Assembly (NCBI GenBank): GCA_013388685.1
Contig: JACAET010000059.1
Location: 1 to 64,000, forward strand
Source of the DNA: Chloroflexota bacterium
Lineage (GTDB): Bacteria > Chloroflexota > Anaerolineae > Anaerolineales > Villigracilaceae
Direction of reading: 5' to 3'
Length of the DNA stretch: 64,000 nt
The notes beneath the pieces were generated by a model. The model ran no database searches. It was given only the letters and a program-made list of their open reading frames with translations, and was not told the DNA's origin. A program made the position numbers and the translations under genes. Each line of letters opens with the position of its first letter. Positions within the stretch are counted from its first letter, which is position 1. Of the stretch, positions 34,138 to 46,000 are shown piece after piece.

Positions 34138-35508
34138 ATGAATCTTTCGACATCCCAAATCACGGATACAAAATTCAGGAAAATTGCAAAAAAGATTGTT
34201 TCCGAAATGAAGCGGCTCGAGGTTCCCGGCGTCGCCATCGGCATCTGGAACAAAGGCAGGGAACACACAGCAGGATTTGGCATCACCAGCGTGGAACATC
34301 CTCTACCGGTCACCCCCGATACGCTTTTCCAGACCGGCTCCATCAGCAAGACGTTTACCGGCACCCTGCTCATGATGCTCGCCGAACGCGGCAAAGTGGA
34401 CCTTGACGCCCCCGTCCGCAAATACCTCAAAGACTTCAAACTGCAGGATGAAGAGGTGGCAAAAAAGGTCACTGTGCGGCACCTGCTCACGCACATGGGC
34501 GGATGGGTGGGCGACTACTTCAACGACTTCGGCAACGGCGATGACGCCCTCGATAAAATGGTCAAAGACATCGCCAAACTGACACAAGTCCAGCCGTTGG
34601 GAAAAATCTGGTCGTATAACAACACGGGCTTCAACATCGCGGCGCGAATCATCGAAATCGTAACCAGGAAACCCTACGAGCAAGCCGCGCAGGAGATGCT
34701 GTTCGACCCGCTGAGTCTGGATATGACCTTCTTCTACCCCAGCGATATTCTCCTCACCCACCGCTTCGTCGTCGGTCACACGAAGGTGAAGGGAAAGGTT
34801 CAGGTGGCGCGTCCATGGGCAATTGGCAGAGCAGGCAACGGCGTGGGAGGAGTCGTCAGCACGGTCAAAGATTTGCTCAAGTATGGGCGCTTCCACATGA
34901 GCAGCGGGAAGAAAAACGTCATCAGCGGCAAAAGCCTGCGGGCAATGCGCGTTCCTCAGGCAGATGCCGGTCCGCGCGGGATGATGGGAATCACCTGGTT
35001 CATCCGGGATGCAGGCAGGTTCAAGGTGTATGCGCACGGCGGCGCAACGAACGGACAACAGGCTTATTTCTTCTTCATCCCAGATAAAGATTTTGCCTGC
35101 GCCATCCTGACCAACAGCGATGACGGCGGCATCATCACCGCAGAAATGTTCGGGCTTGTTCTGGAAACCTACTTCAACGTCGAACTTCCGTCACCCGAAC
35201 CCAGGGAAGTACCTTTGGTGGAACTGAAAGAGCTCGTCGGACGTTATAAGATAGGCACGGAGTGTTTCGACATCAAAGTCAAAGGCAAATACCTCATGTA
35301 TCACCACATTCCGCTTGGCGGCTTCCCCACACCCGATACGCCGCCCGGCCCAGCCATGCCGCCGATGCGCTTCCAATTCTACGAAAAGGACAAACTCATC
35401 GGACTGGACGAACCGCTCAAAGGCGCGCTTGCCGACATAATCCGCGATGAACAAGGGCGCGTGGAATACTTCCGCGTGGGCGGACGTGCGCACAAAAAGA
35501 TAAAGTAG
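34138..35508 (+). CDS. Beta-lactamase-family serine hydrolase (class C-like fold)
   Basis: TGSISKTFTG (SxxK), WSYNNTGFN (YxN), VYAHGGATNGQQ. Confidence 0.93.
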   Translation: MNLSTSQITDTKFRKIAKKIVSEMKRLEVPGVAIGIWNKGREHTAGFGITSVEHPLPVTPDTLFQTGSISKTFTGTLLMMLAERGKVDLDAPVRKYLKDFKLQDEEVAKKVTVRHLLTHMGGWVGDYFNDFGNGDDALDKMVKDIAKLTQVQPLGKIWSYNNTGFNIAARIIEIVTRKPYEQAAQEMLFDPLSLDMTFFYPSDILLTHRFVVGHTKVKGKVQVARPWAIGRAGNGVGGVVSTVKDLLKYGRFHMSSGKKNVISGKSLRAMRVPQADAGPRGMMGITWFIRDAGRFKVYAHGGATNGQQAYFFFIPDKDFACAILTNSDDGGIITAEMFGLVLETYFNVELPSPEPREVPLVELKELVGRYKIGTECFDIKVKGKYLMYHHIPLGGFPTPDTPPGPAMPPMRFQFYEKDKLIGLDEPLKGALADIIRDEQGRVEYFRVGGRAHKKIK

Positions 35509-35516
35509 CCCACCCA

Positions 35517-36284
35517 ATGAAAAGAACGCTTCTTTCCGCCCTGACGCTGATTCTCTCCTTAATTGCCTGCAACTTCCCCGGAAGCGGAGAACAAATCTCT
35601 CCTCCCGGCGACGTGCAAACCGCCGCCGCATTGACCGTAGAGGCGCTCCTTCTCACCCCAGCCTCCCCGGCGGCTCCCACCGAACAGGCTGTTCTCCCTA
35701 TCCTCTCTGCCACAGCCTCCCCCACCGCCGGACCAACCGCCACCATCACCCCTACCTATTCCGTACCCATGCTCCGCCTGCTCGAAAACACCAACTGCCG
35801 CAGCGGTCCTGGCACTGATTATCAAATTGTGTACATCTACCTTGTATGGAAAGAACTGGAAATCATCGGCGCATACCCGCAAGAAAACTTCTGGCTGGTC
35901 AAATCACCCGAAAGCCCTACAGGCGAATGCTGGTTATGGGGAGGCTCTGTGGAAATCAAGGGCAGTTACTGGAGCGTCCCCAGCGTCACCCCGCCGCCCA
36001 CAGCGACCAAAGCGCCGCCCGCCGCCCCATCCATTCAAGAGTGGACCTTCAATTGCAACATCGGGCAAATGACAGTTTCCATCCGCTGGACAGACCGCGC
36101 CGCTGATGAAAGCGGCTACCGCATCATCCGCAACGACCAGACGGCTGCCGAACTCCCCGCCGATTCCAAATCCTATGCCGAGACCATCCCCTACACATCG
36201 GGCGACAAATTCGTCTACTTCGTCGAAGTCTATAACGCCAGCGGCTCTGTGCGGAGCACACCGATACAGTTTACCTGTCCGTAA
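35517..36284 (+). CDS. SH3-domain lipoprotein
   Basis: Lipobox LSLIACNF; LRLLENTNCRSGPGTDYQIVYIYLVWKELEIIG. Confidence 0.75.
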   Translation: MKRTLLSALTLILSLIACNFPGSGEQISPPGDVQTAAALTVEALLLTPASPAAPTEQAVLPILSATASPTAGPTATITPTYSVPMLRLLENTNCRSGPGTDYQIVYIYLVWKELEIIGAYPQENFWLVKSPESPTGECWLWGGSVEIKGSYWSVPSVTPPPTATKAPPAAPSIQEWTFNCNIGQMTVSIRWTDRAADESGYRIIRNDQTAAELPADSKSYAETIPYTSGDKFVYFVEVYNASGSVRSTPIQFTCP

Positions 36285-36412
36285 AAAATACCGTCCCAAA
36301 GGCTTGAACGGTTTCATCTGGTTTCTCAAGCAAACCTTCAGGACACTTCCCCTTGTTTTTGAGAAGATATCCAAAACGGGACTTGCGAAACGTGCCGCAA
36401 GTCCTGTTATAT

Positions 36413-38269
36413 TTACGCTTCCAGCGCTTCCTTCACCTTCTTTGTCTGCTTGCCGCGCTCCTCGGTGTTCAAAATCCGCTTGCGAATGCGGTAATTTTGC
36501 GGCGTGACCTCCAGCAACTCGTCGTCAGCGAGGTACTCGATTGCCTCGTCGAGAGACATTTGACGGGGCGGCGTGAGGCGGATTTCCATATCGCCGCGCG
36601 AGGCGCGCACGTTGGTCAAATGTTTCTTCTTGCACACATTCACCGCAATATCCCCGGAGCGTGCATTCTCCCCCACTACCATGCCTTCATACACCTCCAC
36701 ACCGGGACCATAGAACAGCACACCGCGTTCCTCCGCCGACTTCAGAGCGTAGGCGGTTGTGGCGCCAGCCTCCCACGCCACCAGCGAGCCGGTCTGGCGC
36801 GTGTTCATTGGTCCAGCCATTTCGTCGTAACCATAGAAGATGGTGTGCATAACCCCCGCCCCGCGTGTGGAGGTAAGGAACTGATAACGGAAACCCAGCA
36901 GACCGCGCGTCGGGACGATGAAAACCATGCGCGTCGTGCCTTGACCTGAGTCTTGCATGTCCATCATTTTGCCGCGCCTGCTGCCGAGCATTTCCACCAC
37001 CACGCCAACGGTTTCGTTGCTGGTTTCGATGTGGACTTCTTCGTAGGGTTCGAGCAGGGCGCCGTCATCCGCCTTGTGGAAGATGACCTCCGGGCGCGAG
37101 ACCTGAAACTCATATCCTTCGCGCCGCATCGTTTCGATGAGGATGCCCAGATGCAACTCGCCGCGCCCCGAAACCAAGAAGTTCTCCGCCGTGTCGGTTT
37201 CCTCCACCCGCAAAGCCACGTTGGTGCGCAGTTCTTCGAACAAGCGCTCGCGCAGTTTGCGGGAGGTGCTGTATTTACCCTCCCTGCCTGCAAACGGCGA
37301 GGTGTTCACCCCAAACGTCATGCGGACGGTGGGTTCCTCTACCTTGATGGTGGGCAAGGCGATGGGGCTGTTCGGGTCGGCAAGGGTTTCGCCGATGGCG
37401 ATTTCCTCCAGCCCGGCGAGCGAGATGATGTCGCCGGCGCTGGCTTCTTCGATTTCGATCTTGTTCAACCCCTGAAAGGTGTAGAGATACTTGGCAGATT
37501 CGGGCAGATTGCGCCCGTCGGTGGTAAGGCGCGCCAGCCGCTGACCGGCTTTAATGCGCCCGGCAAAGATACGTCCCACTGCGGTCACACCGCGATAATC
37601 GTCGTAGCCGAGCGTGGTGACGAGCATCTGCAGGGGCGCGTCGGGGTCCACTTTGGGGGCGGGGATATATTTGAGGATGGCATCGAAGAGAGGGACAAGG
37701 TCTGGTCCGAGGTCTGGGGTGAGACCCGCCCGCCCGGCGGTTGCCTGGGCGTAGAGGACAGGGAAGTCTGCCTGTTCTTCGGTTGCGCCGAGTTCGATGA
37801 ACAGATCGAAGGTCTCGTTGAGGACGCGGGAGGGTTCGGCGTCCTTGCGGTCAATCTTGTTGATGACCACGATGGCTTTGTGCCCCATCGAGAGCGCTTT
37901 CTTGAGCACGAAGCGCGTCTGCGGCATGGGGCCTTCCGCCGCGTCCACGAGCAGGAGTACGCCGTCCACCATGTTCATGACGCGCTCCACTTCGCCGCCG
38001 AAATCGGCGTGACCGGGCGTATCCACGATATTGATCTTGATGGGCTTGCCGCCGGCAGGATCGGGGACGGTGATGGCGGTGTTCTTGGCAAGGATGGTGA
38101 TGCCGCGTTCGCGTTCGAGGTCGTTGGAATCCATCACGCGCTCAGCCACCTGCTGGTTCTCGCGAAAGGTGTGCGACTGGCGCAGGAGTCCATCCACGAG
38201 GGTGGTCTTACCGTGATCTACGTGGGCGATGATGGCAATGTTGCGGAGGTCGGTTCGTTGGGTGATCAT
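36413..38269 (-). CDS. typA: Translational GTPase TypA/BipA
   Basis: [37 protein letters not shown], full-length C-terminal domain. Confidence 0.98.
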   Translation of the reverse strand: MITQRTDLRNIAIIAHVDHGKTTLVDGLLRQSHTFRENQQVAERVMDSNDLERERGITILAKNTAITVPDPAGGKPIKINIVDTPGHADFGGEVERVMNMVDGVLLLVDAAEGPMPQTRFVLKKALSMGHKAIVVINKIDRKDAEPSRVLNETFDLFIELGATEEQADFPVLYAQATAGRAGLTPDLGPDLVPLFDAILKYIPAPKVDPDAPLQMLVTTLGYDDYRGVTAVGRIFAGRIKAGQRLARLTTDGRNLPESAKYLYTFQGLNKIEIEEASAGDIISLAGLEEIAIGETLADPNSPIALPTIKVEEPTVRMTFGVNTSPFAGREGKYSTSRKLRERLFEELRTNVALRVEETDTAENFLVSGRGELHLGILIETMRREGYEFQVSRPEVIFHKADDGALLEPYEEVHIETSNETVGVVVEMLGSRRGKMMDMQDSGQGTTRMVFIVPTRGLLGFRYQFLTSTRGAGVMHTIFYGYDEMAGPMNTRQTGSLVAWEAGATTAYALKSAEERGVLFYGPGVEVYEGMVVGENARSGDIAVNVCKKKHLTNVRASRGDMEIRLTPPRQMSLDEAIEYLADDELLEVTPQNYRIRKRILNTEERGKQTKKVKEALEA

Positions 38270-38588
38270 AGTCTCATAGTCTTCCAGTCAAATGGTCTGA
38301 TAGTCGGATAACTTGATTTGCGGATAGTCGAAAAGTTCAATGGCTGGATGGTGTATTCGTCTATCAGCCTGTAAGACTTTAGACGATCAGACGAACACAC
38401 AAAAAATCCCCGACCAAGGTGGCCGAGGACTGCCCTGAGCGTAGTCGAAGGGTCGGCTTGCGGACGGTATTGTATCAGAGGGATGAGGTTTGAGGAAGGG
38501 CGTTATTTTTGGCGGAGTATGGCTTTTTCCCAATGATTTAATTGCAATTTGAGACAAGAACTTTCCTGTTTTTGGATACAATAGAAGC

Positions 38589-39428
38589 ATGAAAGAACTC
38601 GTCTTCCTTAAACTCGGCGGGTCGCTCATCACGGATAAGACCCAGCCTTTTACTCCGCGTCCAGACGTGATGGACAGTCTCGCCCTCGAGATCAGGATGG
38701 CGCTTCAAGCCCAGCCGGAACTGCGTCTCGTCATCGGGCATGGCTCCGGCTCCTTCGGTCATGTCCCTGCCAGCGAATACCGCACGCGCGACGGACTTCC
38801 GCCGCGCGCAACCCCTCTTGCCCACCGCGAACGCGACAAAACCGAGGAGAATTACTGGAAAGGCTTTGCCGAGGTCTGGTATCAGGCATCCACTTTGAGC
38901 CGTCTCGTGGTGAACGCCCTGCACAAAGCAGGAATGAACGCGATCATCCTTTCGCCTGTTTCCGGCGTGATTGGTAGCGACGGTCGGGTTTTGGCATGGG
39001 AAACAACCCCTTTGCGGATGTCGCTTTCGGCGGGCATTACGCCGGTCATCCACGGCGATGTAGTTTTCGACGAAGTACGCGGCGGAACGATTCTTTCGAC
39101 CGAGGACTTGTTCAGTCACCTTGCGCGCGCCCTTCACCCCGAACGCATCCTGCTCGCGGGACTGGAAGCCGGGGTATGGGCAGATTTTCCCACCCGGACG
39201 AAAAAGATCGAAATCATCACACCGGACGCCTTCGAAGAGATCCGCCCAGGGCTGGGCAACGCCGCAGGAGCGGACGTGACCGGGGGCATGGAATCCAAAG
39301 TAAAGCAGATGCTGGCTTTGGTACGGGAAACTTCGGTGCGGTCAGTGCAAGTCTTTTCAGGGGACGAGCCTGGCAACCTGACGCGGGTATTGAGCGGGGA
39401 AACGATTGGAACGTTAATCACCGCGTAA
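38589..39428 (+). CDS. Isopentenyl phosphate kinase (amino-acid kinase family)
   Basis: [36 protein letters not shown] (IPK-type His), [26 protein letters not shown]. Confidence 0.9.
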   Translation: MKELVFLKLGGSLITDKTQPFTPRPDVMDSLALEIRMALQAQPELRLVIGHGSGSFGHVPASEYRTRDGLPPRATPLAHRERDKTEENYWKGFAEVWYQASTLSRLVVNALHKAGMNAIILSPVSGVIGSDGRVLAWETTPLRMSLSAGITPVIHGDVVFDEVRGGTILSTEDLFSHLARALHPERILLAGLEAGVWADFPTRTKKIEIITPDAFEEIRPGLGNAAGADVTGGMESKVKQMLALVRETSVRSVQVFSGDEPGNLTRVLSGETIGTLITA

Positions 39429-39540
39429 ACTTCAGGACGGGGCAGACCGCAGGGGTACAACAGGCTTCGGCGGGGCTGAGGTCCCGACGTCCCGAACGCC
39501 CGCAAAATCCCGAAGATGACAAAAAGGTGACGGAAATCCA

Positions 39541-39568
39541 TTGCTTTTTTGTGAAAATTTTCGATAAT
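39541..39568 (+). promoter_or_regulatory. Sigma70-like promoter of fhs
   Basis: TTGCTT-16-GATAAT; AAAGGAG RBS before ATG 39629. Confidence 0.5.
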
Positions 39569-39628
39569 AGGAAAGCCAACGTAATGTCCGCCAGACTTCA
39601 TACAATTTCAATCCACAAAGGAGAAGAT

Positions 39629-41623
39629 ATGGCAACCAGGAAAGCCACCAAAACAACCGTTAAGGGGAAAAAGAAAGCGGTAACGCCCGCCCCCAGGAGA
39701 AAGACAGCGGCAAAGAAAAACCGATTCCCCTACGCCCCTACGAAACTCAAATTGCTCAAACCTGTACCGTCGGATATCGAGATCGCGCAGGCAGGCAAAC
39801 TGAAACCCATTTTGCAAATCGCGGAAGAGTTGGGAATCAAAGAAAGCGAACTCGAACTGTTCGGACCCTATAAAGCCAAAATCAAACTGGAAATTCTCAA
39901 CCGCATCGGCAAGCGTCCGGACGGCAAATACATTGACGTGACCGCCATCACCCCCACGCCGCTGGGCGAAGGCAAGACGACCACGACGGTTGGGCTTTCG
40001 CAGGCGCTCGGCGCACATCTCGGCAAAAAGGTGATGACCGTCATCCGCCAGCCCTCGCAAGGACCGACCTTCGGCATCAAGGGCGGCGCAGCAGGCGGCG
40101 GCTACAGCCAGATCATCCCGATGGAGGACTTCAACCTGCACCTGACCGGCGACATCCACGCCATCACCGCCGCCCATAACCTGTGCGCCGCCGCGCTGGA
40201 TGCGCGCATCATGCACGAAGCCAACACCCCCGACGACGACAAACTCTTCGACGCGCTCTGCCCGCCGAACAAAAAAGGCGAGCGCAAGTTCTCGCCATCC
40301 ATGCTGCGTCGTTTGAAGAAACTCGGAATCAACAAGACCAACCCCAACGACCTGACCCCCGAGGAACGCCGCCGCTTCGCCCGCCTGAACATGGACTACA
40401 GCGGGGTGCAGTGGCGCCGCGTCATTGACATCAACGACCGCATGCTGCGCGAGATCACGGTCGGACAGGGCAAGGAGGAGGCGGGCTTCGAGCACAAATC
40501 GGGCTACGACATTACTGTTGCCTCCGAAATCATGGCAATCCTCGCCCTCACGACCAGCATCGAGGATATGCGAGACCGCCTTGGGCGCATGGTCGTGGCG
40601 CTCGACCGTGAAGGCAATGCCGTCACCGCCGAAGACCTGGGCGTGGCAGGCGCGATGACCGTCCTCATGAAGGACGCCATCAAACCGAACCTGATGCAAA
40701 CCCTCGAAGGGACTCCCGCCATCGTCCACGCGGGACCATTCGCCAACATCGCCCACGGCAACAGTTCCATCATCGCCGACAAGATCGCCCTCAAACTTGC
40801 CGACTACGTTATCACCGAATCGGGCTTCGGCGCCGACATCGGCATGGAAAAATTCATGGACATCAAATGCCGCTACTCGGGTCTCATCCCGCACGTGGTG
40901 GTGTTGGTGGCGACCGTCCGCGCGCTCAAGATGCACGGCGGCGGACCGAAAGTGGTGGCTGGCAAACCGCTTGCGCCCGAATACACCGACGAGAATCTCG
41001 ACCTGCTGCGCAAGGGTCTGCCCAACATGATTCAGCACATCGAGAACGCGCTCAAGTTCGGCGTCAACGTGGTGGTGGCGGTCAACTCGTTTGCCACCGA
41101 CACCCCCGCCGAAGTGGAACTCGTCCGCCAGGCGGCGCTCGAAGCGGGCGCCATGGACGCGGTGGTCTCCCGTCATTGGATGGAAGGCGGCAAAGGCGCC
41201 ATCGCGCTGGCAGAAGCGGTCATCAAGGCTTGCGAAAAACCCAGCAACTTCCGCTTCCTCTACGACCTCAACCTGCCCATCAAAGAAAAAATCGAAATCA
41301 TCGCCCGCGAAATCTACCGCGCCGACGGCGTGGACTACACCCCCGAAGCCGAAGCCAAGATCGAGCAATTTACCAAACTCGGCTTTGGCGACCTGCCGTT
41401 GTGCATGGCAAAGACCCACCTCTCCTTCACCGACAAGGCAGAGGTCAAAGGCGCGCCGCGCGGCTTCCGCGTCACCATCAGCGACATCCGCGCCAGCGTG
41501 GGCGCGGGCTTCCTCTACCCGCTGCTCGGCACCATGCGCACCATGCCCGGCCTGCCCACCCGTCCCGTCTTCTACGACGTGGATCTCGATCTCAAAACAG
41601 GCAAAGTCGTCGGCTTGTTCTAA
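39629..41623 (+). CDS. fhs: Formate--tetrahydrofolate ligase with basic N-terminal extension
   Basis: [47 protein letters not shown]; Lys-rich N-terminal ~36 aa. Confidence 0.97.
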   Translation: MATRKATKTTVKGKKKAVTPAPRRKTAAKKNRFPYAPTKLKLLKPVPSDIEIAQAGKLKPILQIAEELGIKESELELFGPYKAKIKLEILNRIGKRPDGKYIDVTAITPTPLGEGKTTTTVGLSQALGAHLGKKVMTVIRQPSQGPTFGIKGGAAGGGYSQIIPMEDFNLHLTGDIHAITAAHNLCAAALDARIMHEANTPDDDKLFDALCPPNKKGERKFSPSMLRRLKKLGINKTNPNDLTPEERRRFARLNMDYSGVQWRRVIDINDRMLREITVGQGKEEAGFEHKSGYDITVASEIMAILALTTSIEDMRDRLGRMVVALDREGNAVTAEDLGVAGAMTVLMKDAIKPNLMQTLEGTPAIVHAGPFANIAHGNSSIIADKIALKLADYVITESGFGADIGMEKFMDIKCRYSGLIPHVVVLVATVRALKMHGGGPKVVAGKPLAPEYTDENLDLLRKGLPNMIQHIENALKFGVNVVVAVNSFATDTPAEVELVRQAALEAGAMDAVVSRHWMEGGKGAIALAEAVIKACEKPSNFRFLYDLNLPIKEKIEIIAREIYRADGVDYTPEAEAKIEQFTKLGFGDLPLCMAKTHLSFTDKAEVKGAPRGFRVTISDIRASVGAGFLYPLLGTMRTMPGLPTRPVFYDVDLDLKTGKVVGLF

Positions 41624-41638
41624 ACGCAACCTGCCAAC

Positions 41639-41665
41639 GTCCCGAAGGGTTGAACCCTTCGGGAC
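41639..41665 (+). terminator. Hairpin downstream of fhs
   Basis: GTCCCGAAGGGTT-GAACCCTTCGGGAC inverted repeat, weak T-tract. Confidence 0.6.
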
Positions 41666-41734
41666 GATTCCATAAGACCTTTGGGGCTTTCTTTTCTGTA
41701 TGCAGAACGCGCAACGCGCCTTATAATCACTTGC

Positions 41735-43114
41735 ATGGATACACAAACGCTGACCATCTCAAACGCCCTGGATGCGCTGGGGCGCGGGACGTTCACGCCT
41801 CAGGACTTAGCCGAAGCCTGCTTCGCCCAAATCAACCGCCTCAACCCGACTCTCAACGCCTATATCACCGTCATCCCCCCGCAGGAGGCGCTCGAAGCGC
41901 AACAGCCTCCGCTCACCACCGCTCCGCTCTACCGCGCCTTGCGCGGCATCCCCATCGCCGTCAAAGACCTGTTCGACGTGGAGGGAGTCCGCACCACAGC
42001 CGGCTCGAAATTCTTCGCCGATCACATCGCCGAACGCGACGCCTTCGTTGTGGAAAAACTTCGCCAGGCGGGCGCGCTCATCAACGGCAAGACCAACACC
42101 CACGAGATTGCCCTCGGCATTACAGGAAACAACCCGCATTACGGCACGGCGCGCAACCCCTGGAACATAGAGCGTATTTCTGGCGGCTCCTCCAGCGGCT
42201 CTGCCATTGCTGTGGCAACCGGCATGGCGCTGAGCGCGCTCGGCACCGATACGGGCGGCTCGATTCGCATTCCGGCGTCGTTGTGCGGAATCGTCGGTTT
42301 CAAGCCCACCTACGGACGCGTCAGCCTGCGCGGCGTTTTCCCCCTCTCCTGGAATCTCGACCATGTTGGTCCGCTGACCAAATGCGTACGCGATGCGGCG
42401 ATCCTCTTACAGGTCATTTCCGCCTACGACCCGATTGACCCCGCCTCCATCAAAATGCTGGCAGGCGATTATCTCGGTCACCTGATGGACGATGTGGAAG
42501 GACGGCGGGTTGCTCTCGGCTCGGGCGACTTCATCGAAACCGCCGACCCGCAAGCGCTGGACGCCGTCCATGAAGCGGCAAAGGTATTCGAGAAGCTGGG
42601 CTGTAAAGTGGAAAAGATCAACGTGGATTGGATGCGCGAGGCGGCACTCGCCAACAAGACCATGACCCAGGCAGACGGCGCCGCAGTGCATCGTGACCGT
42701 CTGAAGGAACACCCGGAATGGTTCGGAGAGGACATCCGCCGCCGGTTGGAGGAGGGAGCAAAAACGTCTTCGACAGAGTACGTTCTGGCGAGGCAAACCC
42801 AGGCGGAGGTCAGGAAAAGATGCGAATTGTTCTTCGAGTCGTATGATTTTCTGCTCACCCCCACCACCCCCGTCGCTGCGCCCGCCATCGAAGGGCATGA
42901 CGCCGTCGAGCAGGCGGGGCGACTCACACGATTCACCGCGCCCTTCAATCTGGCGGGTTTGCCTGCGCTGTCTGTACCGTGCGGCTTCACAAGCGAAGGC
43001 TTGCCTATCGGCTTGCAAATTGTCGCTCGCGCCTGGGGCGATGCCAAGGCGCTGAACGCCGGCTATGCCTACGAACAAGCGACGGAGTGGCATAAGAATT
43101 TCCCGAAGACCTGA
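41735..43114 (+). CDS. Amidase (amidase-signature family, GatA-like)
   Basis: GKTNTHEIALGITG, GGSSSGSAIAVATGMALSALGTDTGGSIRIPASLCGIVGFKPT. Confidence 0.95.
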   Translation: MDTQTLTISNALDALGRGTFTPQDLAEACFAQINRLNPTLNAYITVIPPQEALEAQQPPLTTAPLYRALRGIPIAVKDLFDVEGVRTTAGSKFFADHIAERDAFVVEKLRQAGALINGKTNTHEIALGITGNNPHYGTARNPWNIERISGGSSSGSAIAVATGMALSALGTDTGGSIRIPASLCGIVGFKPTYGRVSLRGVFPLSWNLDHVGPLTKCVRDAAILLQVISAYDPIDPASIKMLAGDYLGHLMDDVEGRRVALGSGDFIETADPQALDAVHEAAKVFEKLGCKVEKINVDWMREAALANKTMTQADGAAVHRDRLKEHPEWFGEDIRRRLEEGAKTSSTEYVLARQTQAEVRKRCELFFESYDFLLTPTTPVAAPAIEGHDAVEQAGRLTRFTAPFNLAGLPALSVPCGFTSEGLPIGLQIVARAWGDAKALNAGYAYEQATEWHKNFPKT

Positions 43115-43265
43115 CCGTAGATTGACCAGCCTGACACCGAAGAAACTCCTGCGACAAACCGACGGGTTGTTCGCAACGCAAGCCGCCTGTTCAACCCCTG
43201 CCCGCTTCCCGGCGCAAAAACATCTCAGGGGCACACGCCAGGATCGCTCCCCAGGATGAATCCCA

Positions 43266-43298
43266 AGACTTCCGAAATCTCCAAGTCTTCGGAAGTCT
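43266..43298. repeat. Palindrome related to 34058-34090, upstream of tryptophanase-like gene
   Basis: AGACTTCCGAA...TTCGGAAGTCT arms identical to the earlier palindrome core. Confidence 0.6.
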
Positions 43299-43315
43299 AG
43301 TACCCAGGAGCAAAC

Positions 43316-44695
43316 ATGACCATCACGTACCCTCCCGAACCCTTCCGCATCAAAGTGACCGAACCCATCCGCCTCATTTCACGCGAGGCAAGAGAAACCG
43401 CACTGAAGGAGGCAGGCTACAACCTCTTCGCCCTCAAAGCCGAAGACATTTTCATTGACCTGCTCACCGACTCAGGCACGGGCGCGATGAGTCAGGCGCA
43501 ATGGGCGGCGCTCATGAGCGGCGACGAGTCCTATGCGGGCGCGCGCTCGTATCACCGCCTCAAAGCTGCGGTAGAAGACATCTTCGGTTTCAAATATTTC
43601 GTCCCCACGCACCAGGGACGCGCGGCCGAGAACATCCTCAGCGCGGTGCTGGTCAAGCCCGGCATGTACGTCCCGAGCAACATGCACTTCGATACCACTG
43701 ACGCCAACATCCGCGCCCGCGGGGGTCACCCGACGAACCTTGTAATTGACGAAGCCTTCGACCCGGCAACCCCACACCCGTTCAAGGGCAATATGGACAT
43801 CGCCAAACTCAAAGCCTTCATTGCCCAATACGGACGCGAGAAAATCCCGTTCGGGATGATCACGGTCACGAACAACGCGGGGGGCGGACAACCCGTTTCG
43901 ATGGCAAACCTCAAACAAGTGGCAGATGTCTACCACGAGAAAGGAATTCCATTCTTCATTGACGCGGCGCGCTACGCCGAAAACTGCTACTTCATCCAGC
44001 AGCGGGAACCCGGCTATGAGTATGTCTCCGTCAAAGACATCGCCCGCGAAATATTCTCGCTCGCCGATGGCATGTGCATGTCCGCCAAGAAGGACGCCAT
44101 CGTCAACATTGGCGGATTGCTGTGCATGAACGACGAGACCCTTTTCGGCAATGTGAAAAACGAACTCATTCTGCGTGAGGGCTTCCCCACCTACGGCGGA
44201 CTGGCGGGTCGTGATCTCGACGCAATGGCGGTCGGTCTCTACGAGGGGCTGGATGAAGCCTATCTCGCCTACCGCCTCCACCAGACCGCCTACCTCGCTT
44301 CCCGCCTGAACGAGGCGGGGATTCCCACCATTCAGCCCGCAGGCGGACACGCCGTCTACGTGGACGCGCGCGCCGTCCTGCCGCACATCCCGCAGGGCGA
44401 GTTCCCCGGTCAGGCGCTGACCGTCGAACTGTACCGCGAGGGCGCCATCCGCGGCTGTGAGATCGGCTCGGTCATGTTCGCGCATCCCGATCCCGAAACG
44501 GGCGAGATGCTCTATCCCAGGCTGGAACTGCTCCGCCTTGCCATCCCGCGCCGCACCTACACCCAAAGCCACATGGATTACACAGCCGAGTCGCTGACAA
44601 ACATCAAAAGCCGCGCCGAAAGCATTCGCGGCTACAAATTCACTTACGCCCCTGAATTATTGAGACATTTCACCGCGCGTTTCGAGCCGCTCTAG
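43316..44695 (+). CDS. tnaA: Tryptophanase (PLP-dependent beta-eliminating lyase)
   Basis: [60 protein letters not shown]; Trpase-like FDTT and CEIGS rather than TPL-like FTTT/MERG. Confidence 0.88.
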   Translation: MTITYPPEPFRIKVTEPIRLISREARETALKEAGYNLFALKAEDIFIDLLTDSGTGAMSQAQWAALMSGDESYAGARSYHRLKAAVEDIFGFKYFVPTHQGRAAENILSAVLVKPGMYVPSNMHFDTTDANIRARGGHPTNLVIDEAFDPATPHPFKGNMDIAKLKAFIAQYGREKIPFGMITVTNNAGGGQPVSMANLKQVADVYHEKGIPFFIDAARYAENCYFIQQREPGYEYVSVKDIAREIFSLADGMCMSAKKDAIVNIGGLLCMNDETLFGNVKNELILREGFPTYGGLAGRDLDAMAVGLYEGLDEAYLAYRLHQTAYLASRLNEAGIPTIQPAGGHAVYVDARAVLPHIPQGEFPGQALTVELYREGAIRGCEIGSVMFAHPDPETGEMLYPRLELLRLAIPRRTYTQSHMDYTAESLTNIKSRAESIRGYKFTYAPELLRHFTARFEPL

Positions 44696-44808
44696 GTCTT
44701 TCACCGCGAAGAGATGAGGTCCGCGAAGAATTTTTAAAAATGTCTTTGCGGTTAAACTTGGACGATGACCCGCCGGCTTTGATCGCTGGATCACCATAGT
44801 GAGGAACC

Positions 44809-45960
44809 GTGATAGACGATATCTACTCTCTTTTCCCTGAAACCTACGAATCATCCCGCGAACGATTTCGAGGCTATCAGCCAACCATCCAATCCATGTG
44901 GACTGGGGCGGGATTGTTTCAACACAAACTCGCCGGCGACGAAGACCTGACCATTGACTGGATTTATTCCGACGCGACAAAAACCAACCAAAAGGTTTTC
45001 ATCTTAACCACCGGCGAACACGGCGTGGAGGGCTATGTCGGCTCGGCGATGATGCAACTCTTCATCGAAAAGTATCTACCCAAACTCGATCCGCGCACAA
45101 CAGGCATTTTGCTCGTCCATGCCATCAACCCGTGGGGAATGAAATACCATCGCCGCGGTAACCGCGACAACATTGACCTCAACCGCACTTTCCTCTGGGA
45201 TGTCGGTCACGACCCGTTCTTCAACCCCGAATACGACAAAATTGCTAAATTCCTCGATCCCGGCACGGCAATCAAAAGCAGGCTTTTGGACGATATTGGC
45301 TACACGCTAAACTTACTCGGACACATTGCCCGCATGGGCATGAGAAATTTCCGTTACGCCCTCCTGCTCGGACAATACCGCCACCCCCATGGTTTGTATT
45401 ATGGCGGGACAAAGCGTCCCGAAGAGACTCAGACACTCATGAATCTCTACAAACAGATGATGAGTTCCTACGACCAAATCCTGCACCTGGATATGCACAC
45501 CGGCTACGGGCCGCGTTACCAAATGAGCCTGGTCAACTCCGCCCTGGACAAAAACCCCTCGGAGTATTACGAAAAGCGCTTCCACTATCCGCTCGTGGTT
45601 GCCGCCACCGCCGACGAATTCTACGCCATCCGCGGCGACATGGTGGATTATGAGTACGCCCTTTGGCAAAATGAATTCCCCGACAAGCGGTTCTTCGCCA
45701 CCGCATTCGAGTTTGGCACCCTGGGCAACACGATGTACGGCTTGTTTCACAGTCCGCGGGTAATGGTACACGAGAATCGCGCTCATTGGCACGGCGCAAG
45801 GAACGAACAACTGCTGGCAAGAGCAAAGCAGGGATTTGAAGAATTGTTCAATCCGTCTGCCTTGGAGTGGAAGCGAAAAGCGGTCAGGGATGCCGAGCGG
45901 GCGTTTGATGGCATTTTGTCTGCGGAGGGATACATCCAGCCCCAATTTGCGATTTTGTAA
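44809..45960 (+). CDS. DUF2817 family M14-like metallopeptidase
   Basis: LTTGEHGVEGYVGSAM, HAINPWGMKYHRRGNRDNIDLNRTFL, LHLDMHTGYGPR. Confidence 0.85.
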   Translation: MIDDIYSLFPETYESSRERFRGYQPTIQSMWTGAGLFQHKLAGDEDLTIDWIYSDATKTNQKVFILTTGEHGVEGYVGSAMMQLFIEKYLPKLDPRTTGILLVHAINPWGMKYHRRGNRDNIDLNRTFLWDVGHDPFFNPEYDKIAKFLDPGTAIKSRLLDDIGYTLNLLGHIARMGMRNFRYALLLGQYRHPHGLYYGGTKRPEETQTLMNLYKQMMSSYDQILHLDMHTGYGPRYQMSLVNSALDKNPSEYYEKRFHYPLVVAATADEFYAIRGDMVDYEYALWQNEFPDKRFFATAFEFGTLGNTMYGLFHSPRVMVHENRAHWHGARNEQLLARAKQGFEELFNPSALEWKRKAVRDAERAFDGILSAEGYIQPQFAIL

Positions 45961-45989
45961 TTGACACACGCACTTTTCCGCTGTAAACT
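45961..45989 (+). promoter_or_regulatory. Sigma70-like promoter immediately upstream of Mn riboswitch
   Basis: TTGACA-17-TAAACT beginning right after the stop codon of the DUF2817 gene. Confidence 0.75.
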
Positions 45990-46000
45990 CTCCTTACTCC

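Noticed and set aside
36953-38311. 452-aa plus-strand ORF antisense to typA
   Set aside because: Shadow ORF; TypA on the minus strand is unambiguous.
38996-39628. Upstream in-frame extension of the fhs ORF
   Set aside because: It overlaps the IPK gene and the promoter region; RBS and start at 39629 are clear.
39608-41746. 712-aa minus-strand ORF antisense to fhs
   Set aside because: Shadow ORF of a strongly conserved GC-rich gene; composition (His/Asp/Val-rich) and lack of domain motifs are typical of antisense reading frames.
40867-42438. 523-aa plus-strand ORF overlapping fhs and amidase in another frame
   Set aside because: Arg/Pro/His-rich out-of-frame translation; both overlapping genes are clearly real.
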